From positions 372,001 to 436,000 of the forward strand of contig CAJULQ010000001.1 in assembly GCA_910587595.1 (NCBI GenBank): a stretch of 64,000 nt of DNA, in the 5' to 3' direction. This document shows positions 8,860 to 17,052 of this stretch, in pieces (the stretch's first letter is position 1; each line of letters begins with the position of its first letter). A program made the position numbers and the translations under genes. The stretch is from an uncultured Christensenellaceae bacterium (GTDB taxonomy: Bacteria; Bacillota; Clostridia; Christensenellales; Pumilibacteraceae). The notes beneath the pieces are model-generated. The model was given only the letters and a program-made list of their open reading frames with translations, was not told where the DNA came from and did not search any database.

Positions 8860-9891
8860 TCAGTTGCTCTTTCGCATTTGCGCTATTACTTCGGGACTTA
8901 CGCGCCCCATTAGTACGCCTTCGTCCCAACAGTTGAAAGTATCGAATAGCAATAGTTTTTTATCCTCTTGCCCTATCGGGCATACTACGTCCTCGTCCAT
9001 AATATCCGAGATAAAGTATTGGTACAGTCCCTTACTGTACACAATCTTTTCGCCCGTCTTTTCGATATACTTCATCAAATACTTGATCGACTCGCTAAGT
9101 AACCGCGGGTCTAATTCCTTGAAATCGTTACGGCCGAAACGCTTAGTAAAGTAGTCGCACTGCGTGCTTATTTGCATTTTGTGCGCCGTAGTCGAATAGT
9201 CCCTTATTTGTATCAGTTCGTCCGGCAACGTATTTTCAGGTATGGCAAACAAGCCGTGAAAATGCAATCGTTGCTTTTCCGGCGAGCGTTCCCATACACC
9301 CATATACTTCCACGCTTTACGGTAACAGAAATTCCGAAAGCATGTTTGCAAACCCTTTTTGAAAGTATCTTCGCTATGTAGCTTATCGTCATAAGTGAAC
9401 GTACAGAAATAATTAAAATGTGCTAAATTTGCCTTGCGCACCATACGTATACGGCGGCAAATCAAATTCCGTTGCTTACGTTCAAACCCAACTTCCACAT
9501 AACTTTTCGCATCTTCCGCCGTATCGAAATACGGTAACATCTCCGTTATTATTCGCTCTTTTCGCTCGCGCTTTTTCAGCATTATATACTTCTTATACAG
9601 CTCGTCAAACAGTTCTTTTTTCGTCGTTGTATACTCTACTCTCAGCGGCTCTGCCTCCACTTGTGACGCTTGTTCTTGGTTTTCGCCTACTTGCTCATTC
9701 TCTTTCGTTTCGTCGCTTACGCAAGAGATGAAGGGCTCTGTCGCCTTTTCGGTGGCAGAGCCTTCACCCTCTTGCACGACGGTTATGTGTTCCTCTACGG
9801 GTTTCGGACGGTACCGCGTCTTTCGCTTAGAATGTGGTATCGCTATGTAGTGACTACCATCGTAATATACCTTTGTTTCTCTGAATCCCAT
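8860..9891 (-). CDS. HUH-family rolling-circle replication initiator (phage/plasmid Rep)
   Basis: 343 residues. Residues 1-90 are a charged, low-complexity leader; the catalytic domain follows. Motif I is FCTFTYDD (162-169). Motif II, the metal-binding HUH, is LHFHGLF with His210 and His212. Motif III is YLMKYIEKT with Tyr271 or Tyr275 as the nucleophile. These are the marks of single-strand nickases that start rolling-circle replication in filamentous and other ssDNA phages. The start at 9891 has AGGTGA upstream, formed by the end of the preceding small gene. The two hairpins just downstream could hold its nick site. Confidence 0.82.
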   Translation of the reverse strand: MGFRETKVYYDGSHYIAIPHSKRKTRYRPKPVEEHITVVQEGEGSATEKATEPFISCVSDETKENEQVGENQEQASQVEAEPLRVEYTTTKKELFDELYKKYIMLKKRERKERIITEMLPYFDTAEDAKSYVEVGFERKQRNLICRRIRMVRKANLAHFNYFCTFTYDDKLHSEDTFKKGLQTCFRNFCYRKAWKYMGVWERSPEKQRLHFHGLFAIPENTLPDELIQIRDYSTTAHKMQISTQCDYFTKRFGRNDFKELDPRLLSESIKYLMKYIEKTGEKIVYSKGLYQYFISDIMDEDVVCPIGQEDKKLLLFDTFNCWDEGVLMGRVSPEVIAQMRKSN

Positions 9892-9897
9892 ACACTG

Positions 9898-10128
9898 TCA
9901 CCTACTCATTTGCTTGCACTTTTGCCTTTTACGAAATGCCTTTTGGAATCGCTTATCTTCCTTATCCAAACGCTTAAACGCTCTTTTCATGTTCTTGAAA
10001 ATATAAGCCGTTATCTTATTGTGGTACTCCTCCGGCACAAAGTCCGCAGTGTCCAATGTTCGCGCAAAGGTTTCGTAATACTTCCCTAAACACTCGTTGA
10101 TGAGCTTGTTCTTGTTGTAGTTTATCAT
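9898..10128 (-). CDS. Small basic protein between Zot and Rep
   Basis: 76 residues; start at 10128 chosen for AGGAG six bases upstream. It is rich in Lys and Arg, with a helical C-terminus (FKNMKRAFKRLDKEDKRFQK). No family recognised. It is encoded 7 bases upstream of rep, and its last codons supply the rep ribosome binding site, so the two are translated together. A role in replication or DNA binding is plausible from charge and context only. Confidence 0.55.
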   Translation of the reverse strand: MINYNKNKLINECLGKYYETFARTLDTADFVPEEYHNKITAYIFKNMKRAFKRLDKEDKRFQKAFRKRQKCKQMSR

Positions 10129-10142
10129 CGTATCTCCTCGTG

Positions 10143-10203
10143 TTGAAGTCGTAGTCGCGCCGCGAAGCACGCAGTGTGTATGCGGTGATGAATACGACTT
10201 CAA
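10143..10203 (-). repeat. Stem-loop between zot-like and small basic protein genes
   Basis: Arms TTGAAGTCGTA (10143-10153) and TACGACTTCAA (10193-10203), perfect over 11 bases, spanning the zot stop codon. No T-run follows. It ends a few bases ahead of the AGGAG of the next gene, so it may be an RNA processing or translation-control hairpin. Confidence 0.5.
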
Positions 10204-11021
10204 GCGGCTTTACTCCTCTTTTGGTAGTACCCTTCGGGCAGTTCGTCGTCGTTCTCCTCTAAGTACCGTATATACCCTTCCAACGTTTGCTCGGTAGGTG
10301 TCGCTACGGAATAGTCGAAATCTTGGTTGAAATGTCCGTCGTAAAACTTCGGCTTACAACATTGACTGTCGTAACACTCGAATACGTTATAGTCCGCCGT
10401 TACCACGTCCTCGGTATAGCAAGATTTATCCTGCTTGCCGCTTTGCATGTATTTATCAAAGAGCGAACTGTTTTCTATCCTGCGTATATGCCAACGCAAG
10501 CCGTTTACTCTACCGTAGCCGTCATACGAAAACTCCAACCGTAGTATTTCTATGAACTGCGCCAACTCCCTAATGTTCACGTCTATAAGCATCGGCCTTT
10601 GTGTGTCAAGAAAAATATCCAGATCGTTGTGCCCGTGCTGTTCGTACCACCTACTTTGCCAATCCGGAAAGTACATGGACATACGACTGTTTAAGTATTT
10701 CTGCGCTTCGGTAATGCAGATACACTCAAACGGTAAATTAAAATGCGTTTCCACGAACGGATTGGCAAAGCCCAATCTATACGGGTTTATGCGTCTACTA
10801 CACCTCGGACTGTAACGGTACTTATGAAAGAGCATATCGTAGTTCGCCGACACACAGTGCGTAGGCACGGTTTGGATAGCATCAAAGCCGCTTGCAATCT
10901 TGTTCATTATCTCCCGTCGCATCCTTTTATTACGCTCATAGTCAAAGGCCGTTTCGTGCGCTACGTGTGTCATAAAGCACGTCTTGCCCGTGCGCGGCGG
11001 CGCGAAGATTATGGTTATCAT
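10200..11021 (-). CDS. Zot-type (filamentous phage gpI-like) morphogenesis ATPase
   Basis: 273 residues. The start at 11021 overlaps the stop codon of the upstream gene as ATGA and has GGTGGAGG before it; longer frames are out of context. Residues 2-14 are ITIIFAPPRTGKT, a Walker A motif with Ala in place of the first Gly, as in many Zot proteins. Walker B is ECICITEA (99-106). The DTQRPMLIDVNIRE stretch (139-152) is the conserved sensor region of the Zot/gpI family, whose members drive extrusion of filamentous phages. Unlike gpI of Ff phages, no C-terminal membrane segment is seen; the partner protein encoded upstream supplies one. Confidence 0.85.
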   Translation of the reverse strand: MITIIFAPPRTGKTCFMTHVAHETAFDYERNKRMRREIMNKIASGFDAIQTVPTHCVSANYDMLFHKYRYSPRCSRRINPYRLGFANPFVETHFNLPFECICITEAQKYLNSRMSMYFPDWQSRWYEQHGHNDLDIFLDTQRPMLIDVNIRELAQFIEILRLEFSYDGYGRVNGLRWHIRRIENSSLFDKYMQSGKQDKSCYTEDVVTADYNVFECYDSQCCKPKFYDGHFNQDFDYSVATPTEQTLEGYIRYLEENDDELPEGYYQKRSKAA

Positions 11022-12486
11022 CCTCCACCGTCCTTTCTGTCTTTTATCTTTCGCACGATGGCAATTATCCCTTTGAACGGCAAGCATATGATCCACCAAA
11101 CGCCTTTACAAAGCCACACGATCGCCGTCACGATACCCTTACATACCGATGCCACCACTCGCCCCACTGCGGGAAATATGATCGACAACACAGGCAACAG
11201 TATAGCTATAACCATCAACACAACTACCAACCACACCCACCACGGCAAGTCGTTAATCCACCCGAACAACGAGTCCAATATCTCTTTCAGTTTCCGCGTA
11301 AACCAGCCTGTAGGGTCTAACTCGTCCGTATTCGTATTGTCCGGACTGTTACTGCCCGTTTGCTTATTGTCTACTACGCCGAGGTTATACACTTTGCCTT
11401 CCGTCTCGAATTTAAGCCGCAAGATCGTTACCTCGGATACGTAGGTTTGGTTCATATACGTTATGCCCGCGCCCGTCACAAACTCATAATCCGTTTCGGC
11501 AAAGCGCAACACCCATTGCTTTTCTTGTATTCTTTCCTTAGCTTCATCGGTAAGCGACGTATCGGGATCGTTCATAAAATCCTCGACGCTTTGTATGCGT
11601 TTCCAAATATACTTCTTACCGAACAGCTTATCTGCATCGTTGCTTGCAATATCGTCGTATTTGAGATACACATAGTTTTCAACGGGATTGCCGTATATCC
11701 AATCGTTGTTCCAATCCACTGCCGTAAACTTGCAATTTTGCGAAACGTAATAAACGTCCGCCTCCAATAGCGTGTCTATTTGCTTATCCGTGGAAAACGC
11801 CACATAATGGCTGTCACACCTATCAAAAAGCAAATACGACCAACCGTTGCTGTAACGCACCATGCCGACGTATTTATCCGCAATTAAAATCGTTTCGGTA
11901 GTAAGGCACGAATACGAAACCGCACCGTTTACGGTACAGGCGCTATACAGCTTTCCCACCGCAAACGACACTTCGGTGATCGTATTGTTTATATGCGTCG
12001 GCAAATCTTCGTCCGTCTCTTTATCCCACTTGCGGAATATGGAAGATATATCGTAATAGCGCAGAGCATCCGGCTTGACCGTGAAATCTTCCACGCGGTA
12101 CTTGGCGAACACGTCGCTGTCGCTCAGCAAAGTGAGCTTATAATTTACATAGCGCAAGCTGTCGTTTATAGCGGTAGATATGTTTATACTCGTTGCCGCC
12201 AACGGCTTTGCATTTTGACAGGGCTGGTATGTATACACAAACAGTTCGCCGTTTACGCTTTCCGCATCTGTACAACTTGAATAGAATGATCCGACGCATT
12301 TTCGGGATAGCCGGCGGCGTCAAACGCTTCGTCCGCTTGCAAATCCGCCAGCACGTCGGTATACTCTTTTCCCGTAGCTCCTTCGGCAAATGCGGTCAGC
12401 TTATGCCGCGCGAACAAAATACCGACTACAAGCATGCACAATGCCCAAACAACAAATATGCTTTTCATACTTTGCTTATTGATCAT
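11018..12486 (-). pseudogene. Frameshifted phage surface/assembly protein with signal peptide and C-terminal membrane anchor
   Basis: Two frames together make one protein of about 488 residues. The first part (12486 to 12253) starts at an ATG overlapping the upstream stop codon as ATGA. It has a signal peptide (KSIFVVWALCMLVVGILFA) and ends at VVQMRKA. The rest continues in the -1 frame as AESVNGELFVYTYQPC and on to 11018. One missing base near 12262-12268 explains the break. The C-terminus has a hydrophobic segment (WWVWLVVVLMVIAILLPVLS), further amphipathic helices and a basic tail, as in anchored phage tip or assembly proteins. The downstream frame has its own GTG at 12238 but no ribosome binding site. 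No slippery heptamer suited to programmed frameshifting is seen. Confidence 0.7.
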
Positions 12487-13709
12487 TGATGCCTCTTTTG
12501 CGCAAGCTCTGCTATTCCCACTATCGCAAGTATTAAAAGCACAACCAGCACGCCGATCGTTACCCACGTATACCACGGGTTACGCCCCACGAAATCTCCG
12601 TACTTCTCCCAGCCCGTCAGTTTGGTTATAAGCACCTGCGTATCTTCGGTGATCACGGATCGTTTACTTACGCGCAAGCCCTCGCTGTTCATTGCTTTAT
12701 ACGATACTATATCCGCGCTTTCCATAGCATCGACAAGCACCGTCCCGAACTCTACCGTAAACTCTTTATACTTTTCCTCGCCCACGTAAAACGTTACGGT
12801 ATACGTCTTTATTTGCCACACGGCAATCAGCGTTGTGTTTTCTTTTATGGGTTGACCGGTGTACGTAGTTCCGTTCGGCAATTGCCATTCCATGAAATAA
12901 TAGCCGACGCGCGACGGTGTTGGCGTAGGGGCAACGGTATTCCAATCCACTGTTACGCTGTCTATGCTTTTCCCGCCTGCCGTATCGTACGTAACCGTAT
13001 ACGTGTTAATTGCAAACTTAGCGTACAGCGCAGTATCCTCATAAACGGGCGAACCGTCATACGGCTGCGTTAATTGTTCGTCATAATACCACCCGACAAA
13101 ATGGTGTCCTTCTTTCATGGGATCATCGGGCAACGGTACTTCTACGCGGGGCAAATCACAGTTTACACGTATATTGGGGTTTTCATTGGAAAACACGGAA
13201 AAAGGCTTTGTATTCATAACGCCGCTCCTCACGCGCAGTGTAGTTCCTTCCCATTCGAAAGCGCAAAGCGACGAATCATGCAAGCGGAAATTGGTATACC
13301 CTTGCGCCACGTACTCGCTCACGTCGCACGTCATTACCCAGTTGTATACCGAACCACCTACGGGATAAGTGACTATATTTTCCGTACCCGTAAACATAGC
13401 CGAACCTACGCCGGTTAAAATAGGTCCGGGATCGTCGCCCAAAATGATAAAGCAAATTTTAGATATTTCGGTAGCGTCCGCTTGCGTAGATACGCCGCTA
13501 TCCTCGCTTGCAGCAAACAAGTGAGTACGCGTTATGTTTGCCGCCGCAGGAGCGAATTCTCTGCTATCCGATGCGTCCGCTACGTTATCCAAACAAACCA
13601 ACGCAAAGGCGCCTATGCCGACAGCCATCGCAAGAGCGGTTATGAGCACAGCGGCAATTATGTCTTTTACTTTTGTCTTTTTCTTATCTTGTAAAATGAT
13701 TTTTTTCAT
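12483..13709 (-). CDS. Membrane-anchored phage surface protein with InlB/Flg_new-type repeats (candidate adsorption protein)
   Basis: 408 residues; AAGGAGG precedes the start. An N-terminal hydrophobic segment (about 15-37) acts as a signal peptide or anchor, and a second at 380-402 is followed by a short basic tail. Between them, residues 190-345 hold three or more Listeria-Bacteroides (Flg_new/InlB B) repeats, marked by HHFVGWYYDE, YTVTYDTAGGK and YYFMEWQLPNG. The gene order tip protein, second anchored protein, Zot matches gIII-gVI-gI of filamentous phages, so a host-binding role is likely. The repeat type is otherwise common in surface adhesins of Gram-positive bacteria. Confidence 0.65.
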   Translation of the reverse strand: MKKIILQDKKKTKVKDIIAAVLITALAMAVGIGAFALVCLDNVADASDSREFAPAAANITRTHLFAASEDSGVSTQADATEISKICFIILGDDPGPILTGVGSAMFTGTENIVTYPVGGSVYNWVMTCDVSEYVAQGYTNFRLHDSSLCAFEWEGTTLRVRSGVMNTKPFSVFSNENPNIRVNCDLPRVEVPLPDDPMKEGHHFVGWYYDEQLTQPYDGSPVYEDTALYAKFAINTYTVTYDTAGGKSIDSVTVDWNTVAPTPTPSRVGYYFMEWQLPNGTTYTGQPIKENTTLIAVWQIKTYTVTFYVGEEKYKEFTVEFGTVLVDAMESADIVSYKAMNSEGLRVSKRSVITEDTQVLITKLTGWEKYGDFVGRNPWYTWVTIGVLVVLLILAIVGIAELAQKRHQ

Positions 13710-13730
13710 GGTTCCTCCTTGTGTTTTTAG

Positions 13731-13776
13731 TAAAAACAGTGCCGCAACTCAAAGTTTTTTTAAGCTACGGCACTGT
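13731..13776 (-). terminator. Terminator after possible ssDNA-binding protein gene
   Basis: Arms 13736-13744 and 13768-13776 (ACAGTGCCG/CGGCACTGT), 9 bases perfect, followed on the minus strand by TTTTTA. It separates the early-type small genes from the surface-protein genes. Ff phages have a similar partial terminator after the coat gene. Confidence 0.7.
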
Positions 13777-13785
13777 CTTTCTTTT

Positions 13786-14145
13786 TTAACGCATAAGCAT
13801 TGCAAGCAAGGTCTTGTCCGAACTGCGCGCGGGCTTGACGGCGCTCTCGTACACTTCGCCCGTTTCTTTGTCTACGGTGCGCACAAGAAAGCGCGTACCC
13901 GCGACAAGCTTGCCTTCGCCGTTGGTGAACTCGAACGGCTCGGTAACAAAGTCTGCTTTATCCTCGTTGCCGAATACGATATCCAAAACCGTATAGCCGC
14001 CCTTATCATTCTTATCCGGGGGCGCGAGTTTGATCTTGACCTCTCGTCCGCGAACGTTACCGCAGATAAAATACTCCAAATACGTATTCCCCTTATACGT
14101 GAACGGTGCTCTCTCCACCTTGATGTTGTTCTTGTTGTTTGCCAT
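13786..14145 (-). CDS. Small beta-rich phage protein, possibly ssDNA-binding
   Basis: 119 residues with AGGAGG upstream of the start. Alternating strands (KGNTYLEYFICGNVRGREVKI, YTVLDIVFGN, VAGTRFLVRTVDKETGEVY) suggest an OB-like barrel, with basic N- and C-termini and no membrane segment. In the position where filamentous phages encode gpV, an ssDNA-binding function is a reasonable guess, not shown by any diagnostic motif. It is followed by its own terminator. Confidence 0.5.
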   Translation of the reverse strand: MANNKNNIKVERAPFTYKGNTYLEYFICGNVRGREVKIKLAPPDKNDKGGYTVLDIVFGNEDKADFVTEPFEFTNGEGKLVAGTRFLVRTVDKETGEVYESAVKPARSSDKTLLAMLMR

Positions 14146-14184
14146 AATTCTTTCTCCTCCTGATTTTTTGTTTTGCGTTTGAAC

Positions 14185-14469
14185 TTACGCAGATTTCTTG
14201 CCTTTGGGCAATTTCGTGCCCTTCTCTTTCGAATACTTCTTTGCCTCGGACTTACTCAGCCCCGCGTCCATTGCCTGCTTATACCGGAACAGTCCCGCGT
14301 GGTCGCTCTGGCACTGCAAATACCCCGAACGCAAACCCGCCTCGTAATCCGTAAGCGGCTGCCCATCTTTCTGCCCGTGCATATGCACTTTCGCTTTACG
14401 TTCTTCCACGTAGCTTTTGGCACGCTTGCTCGGCGTTGTCCAACGCCTTTCCTTGTTGTATTCTGCCAT
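14185..14469 (-). CDS. Small very basic protein of phage module
   Basis: 94 residues. The start at 14469 is set by GGGAGAG eight bases upstream; the frame is open for a further 52 codons without a site. About a quarter of the residues are Lys or Arg. It ends in SKSEAKKYSKEKGTKLPKGKKSA, suggesting nucleic-acid binding. No family recognised. It lies 39 bases upstream of the possible ssDNA-binding gene in the same orientation. Confidence 0.5.
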   Translation of the reverse strand: MAEYNKERRWTTPSKRAKSYVEERKAKVHMHGQKDGQPLTDYEAGLRSGYLQCQSDHAGLFRYKQAMDAGLSKSEAKKYSKEKGTKLPKGKKSA

Positions 14470-14639
14470 TTGTCTTACTCTCCCAAGATTAAAATATTTG
14501 CCCGTTGACGCTCGCATAGCACAGCGTATCTGTAAACGGCGACTTGTGTATTGCTTTACCGATTCGTCGGCATCGGTGCACCAAGATACCGAAACGCAAT
14601 CGCTCTTATTCTTGCGCCGTAACATTCAGAATTAAGTTG

Positions 14640-14846
14640 TCAGCATTTCGGCATATTCGTCGAAGAATAATCTAACAACTCTTGTGTTGCTGTAAACCGT
14701 TTTGCCGATATGGAATAGCGATAAATTACTAACCAAATTTCCACATCGAGATTTCGTGCTACTTTGCGTTTGAAAAAGGCAAATGCTTTTGCCGCATTCT
14801 CAAAATATCTGCTTCCGTAGTTACATTCAACCCTATATTTTTGCAT
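14640..14846 (-). CDS. Hypothetical small protein
   Basis: 68 residues; AGGAG nine bases upstream. Overlaps the preceding gene by 14 bases. Contains CNYGSRYFENAAKAFAFFKRK, a compact alpha/beta pattern with aromatic residues. No function recognised. The 170 bases between this gene and the basic protein at 14469 hold only a short 6-base inverted repeat (about 14560-14580) and no clear gene. Confidence 0.45.
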   Translation of the reverse strand: MQKYRVECNYGSRYFENAAKAFAFFKRKVARNLDVEIWLVIYRYSISAKRFTATQELLDYSSTNMPKC

Positions 14847-15069
14847 TGTATTTGACTCCTTTTTTAAGATTTGCTATGTGTGCGCCGATTTGTTTTTCAT
14901 AGCGTCGCATCATAATGTCTGATATACGGTGGATAAGTTCTTCTTGCATATCTGTCATGCCGTTTTTATTTGTTTCACTTACTTTTACATACAGCGGCAC
15001 ATTGAGCAAGTATGAACCATCTGTATTCCGCAATCCGATATAGGCAACTTTTTGATAAAATTCATTCAT
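14833..15069 (-). CDS. Hypothetical small protein
   Basis: 78 residues; start at 15069 has GAGGAAG upstream. It has a short beta-strand region (YLLNVPLYVKVSE) and a helical C-terminal half (ELIHRISDIMMRRYEKQIG). It follows the sigma-like gene by 13 bases and overlaps the next small gene. Function unknown. Confidence 0.5.
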   Translation of the reverse strand: MNEFYQKVAYIGLRNTDGSYLLNVPLYVKVSETNKNGMTDMQEELIHRISDIMMRRYEKQIGAHIANLKKGVKYNAKI

Positions 15070-15082
15070 TTTTTCTTCCTCA

Positions 15083-15529
15083 TCAAGTGCCTTCACTATT
15101 AAAGCTCGAAAAAGCCAAAATATCACGGTCTAATCCCAAATTCTTTGCAATTTTTTTTCTTATCCTATCTAAACGATTGCTTATAGCCGGTTGACCGACG
15201 CCTTGTTCGGCGGCAACATCTATGACTTTTCTTTCCTCGTAATAAACCGTCTCAAACAATTTTCGCTGACTGTCCGTGAGTGTATCTAATGCTTTATCGA
15301 ATTTCTCGCCTTCAATCTGTTGCATGAGTTTTATAAAGATATCTCCGTTTGAATCGGCAAATTTCTCACCATCAAAGGTAAAAGCCGAAAGAGGAACATT
15401 CCATCGTCCGTAGTTATATCGCGCTTTACGTTCAGCCTCATCCATTTTGATGAGAATGTTGTACCATTCGTCGTCAATCTCGATTGTGTTTTTTGTCCCG
15501 TCGGCAAAGTAATAAGTGTAATCTTGCAT
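15083..15529 (-). CDS. Sigma-70 region-4-like transcription factor of mobile element
   Basis: 148 residues; AGGAG precedes the start. The C-terminal half carries a region 4 helix-turn-helix: LDTLTDSQRKLFETVYYEE, then DVAAEQGVGQPAISNRLDRIRKKI. The N-terminal half begins YTYYFADGTKNTIEIDDEW, an opening seen in sigma-like genes of Clostridia integrative elements. No region 2 is present, so it is more likely a positive regulator than a complete sigma factor. It may activate the leftward phage-type operon. A hairpin lies in its leader. Confidence 0.75.
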   Translation of the reverse strand: MQDYTYYFADGTKNTIEIDDEWYNILIKMDEAERKARYNYGRWNVPLSAFTFDGEKFADSNGDIFIKLMQQIEGEKFDKALDTLTDSQRKLFETVYYEERKVIDVAAEQGVGQPAISNRLDRIRKKIAKNLGLDRDILAFSSFNSEGT

Positions 15530-15557
15530 TTTTTGTCTCCTTGAATTTTTTTTTGAA

Positions 15558-15644
15558 ATCCGCAGAGCCGAGTTTTCCGCAAACGAAAAGACGGCAGAAA
15601 AGCGATTGAGATTTGCTTTCCTTGCCGTCTTGCGGTCTGCGGAT
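15558..15644 (-). promoter_or_regulatory. Nested leader hairpin upstream of sigma-like gene
   Basis: Outer arms 15558-15566 with 15636-15644 and inner arms 15588-15596 with 15623-15631, each perfect over 9 bases. On the minus strand the inner stem is followed by TTTTCGTTT, so it may work as an attenuator ahead of the sigma-like gene. Confidence 0.55.
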
Positions 15645-15663
15645 CCATTTTGTTGTTAAGGTA

Positions 15664-15816
15664 TTACGCTACCTTATTAGCGTTCTTGATTAGGACTTGT
15701 CCATCGTCTAAAAATTGAATGGTCGTCTTGCATCCTTTTAAGACAATTTCGACTGTTTTGCTTGCTTTGTCTATTCGACAAACCAACTTGTCCGTCCCAT
15801 TTCTTACGTCCTGCAT
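15664..15816 (-). CDS. 50-residue conserved-looking mobile-element protein
   Basis: A short gene with a very strong site (GGAGGTGA) seven bases before its ATG. The product starts MQDVRNGTDKLVCRIDKAS and continues with VEIVLKGCKTTIQFLDDGQV, predicted as two or three beta-strands. It lies first in the leftward operon, 135 bases ahead of the sigma-like gene. Function unknown. Confidence 0.6.
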   Translation of the reverse strand: MQDVRNGTDKLVCRIDKASKTVEIVLKGCKTTIQFLDDGQVLIKNANKVA

Positions 15817-15852
15817 AGTATCACCTCCGTTTTCGTTTTCGCAAAGATAAAC

Positions 15853-15904
15853 TTGACTTTTGCAAAGAAATATGGTATTATTCCAAATACTAATTCTCTT
15901 TGCT
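15853..15904 (+). promoter_or_regulatory. Promoter and overlapping palindrome of ABC-3C operon
   Basis: Plus strand TTGACT (15853-15858), 17-base spacer, TATTAT (15876-15881). An imperfect palindrome with ends GCAAAGA and TCTTTGC spans 15862-15904 and covers the -10 box, a good place for a repressor such as the XRE protein encoded in the same operon. GCAAAGA is repeated once more at 15841. Confidence 0.6.
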
Positions 15905-16013
15905 TGTTTTGTTCAGTCTTTACATGCCTATTTTAACAAAATCTAAAAAAAGTAAAAAGGGCGAAACAGGTCAAGACAGGACAAAACGGGACAGGATAGA
16001 AGGAGGCAAAATA

Positions 16014-16844
16014 TTGACTTTCGGCGATTTAGTTCAAAAACTTTATACACATTGTGGAAATGGTGTTACGCAACCGAACTTTATTCGTACTATGCTCTCT
16101 AAAATTACAAGCGAACAAGAAGACTCAATTTTCGAGAAAGATGATACCGATTTGAGAAAAATTTTCAGCGGAACGAGAAAACTGCCCAAAAAAAGCGCAT
16201 CTTATATTTTGACGCACTTGGATAAAGGCAAGTTTGATACTTACATATATGACCTATTGTCGGAAGATGCTCTTACGGAATTGTGCAACGAGTTTGAGCC
16301 ATTCGTTGGTAACGCGTCAATAACCGATATTACAGCAAAAATATCTGACTTGTTTGTGTCTATTCTAAAAAGCATCACAGCAAAAACTGAAATGGCAGAA
16401 ACGAAGGTCCACACAGTAGAACTTTCAAATTTTGTTATTGAACGAGAATTGACGGAAATAGTAAAAACACTAACTTCCTTGCCACCGTCGAAACGTAGAA
16501 TCAACCTTACTTATGAACCTTATAATGTCGATAAAAAAATTTTACCGGCAAATTTCTCTTTAATGGATGAAATAAAAAAGGATGTTGTAGAAAACTATGT
16601 GTTTATTGAAGATTTATTCAAAAACGCTTCTCATACGGATACTTCTTTTTTTGATCAGTTTGCATCCGAAGTTAAATATGTATGCGACAATATGATCCTA
16701 CAACCCCATTCACAAGAAGAGGTATTTTATGCTATGGTAAAATGGCTAAAAGATAGAGTTTCTTGTAAAAGTGATATCGCTTGTAGAAAAATAATTTCAT
16801 TCTTCGTACAAAATTGTGAGGTGTTCCATGCGTTTACCGAATAA
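16014..16844 (+). CDS. ABC-3C-type operon protein 1 (probable effector or adaptor)
   Basis: 276 residues using a TTG start at 16014, chosen because AAGGAGG lies seven bases upstream. The frame is open back to 15900 but that part lacks a site and reads as low complexity. The protein is mostly helical: LRKIFSGTRKLPKKSASYIL resembles an N-terminal helical domain seen in operon partners of DUF2326 ATPases, followed by a variable C-terminal half. No nuclease or protease motif is recognised. It overlaps the next gene, a middle component, by 17 bases. By operon structure it would be the third, effector-type partner of an ABC-three-component system. Confidence 0.55.
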   Translation: MTFGDLVQKLYTHCGNGVTQPNFIRTMLSKITSEQEDSIFEKDDTDLRKIFSGTRKLPKKSASYILTHLDKGKFDTYIYDLLSEDALTELCNEFEPFVGNASITDITAKISDLFVSILKSITAKTEMAETKVHTVELSNFVIERELTEIVKTLTSLPPSKRRINLTYEPYNVDKKILPANFSLMDEIKKDVVENYVFIEDLFKNASHTDTSFFDQFASEVKYVCDNMILQPHSQEEVFYAMVKWLKDRVSCKSDIACRKIISFFVQNCEVFHAFTE

Positions 16845-17052
16845 AGTAATTTCATACAATGACAGCATAATTTCCACATTCCCCATCATTTTGGGCATTT
16901 TGAAAGATAAGGATTATTCCATTATTGAATTGTACGATCGAATTAAAGCATCTTGGGACATTGAATGCTATATTGATGCTCTGGATAGTTTATTTGCTCT
17001 CGGTAAAATAGAAATTGACGAAGATACAAGGAGGCTCCACTATGTTATATGA
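16828..17052 (+). CDS. ABC-three-component system middle component (MC6-like)
   Basis: 74 residues; the start at 16828 has GAGGTG upstream. The opening MRLPNKVISYNDSIISTFP and the closing LDSLFALGKIEIDEDTRRL match the usual pattern of the small winged-helix middle components that link the ATPase to the effector in ABC-3C systems. It overlaps the ATPase start by 11 bases, and its last codons carry that gene's AGGAGG. Confidence 0.7.
   Translation: MRLPNKVISYNDSIISTFPIILGILKDKDYSIIELYDRIKASWDIECYIDALDSLFALGKIEIDEDTRRLHYVI

Noticed and set aside
12255..12275. Programmed -1 frameshift in the phage assembly gene
   Set aside because: The only candidate heptamer (GCGGAAA) would need a mismatched P-site slip and no clear stimulatory structure was recognised, so a one-base deletion is simpler.
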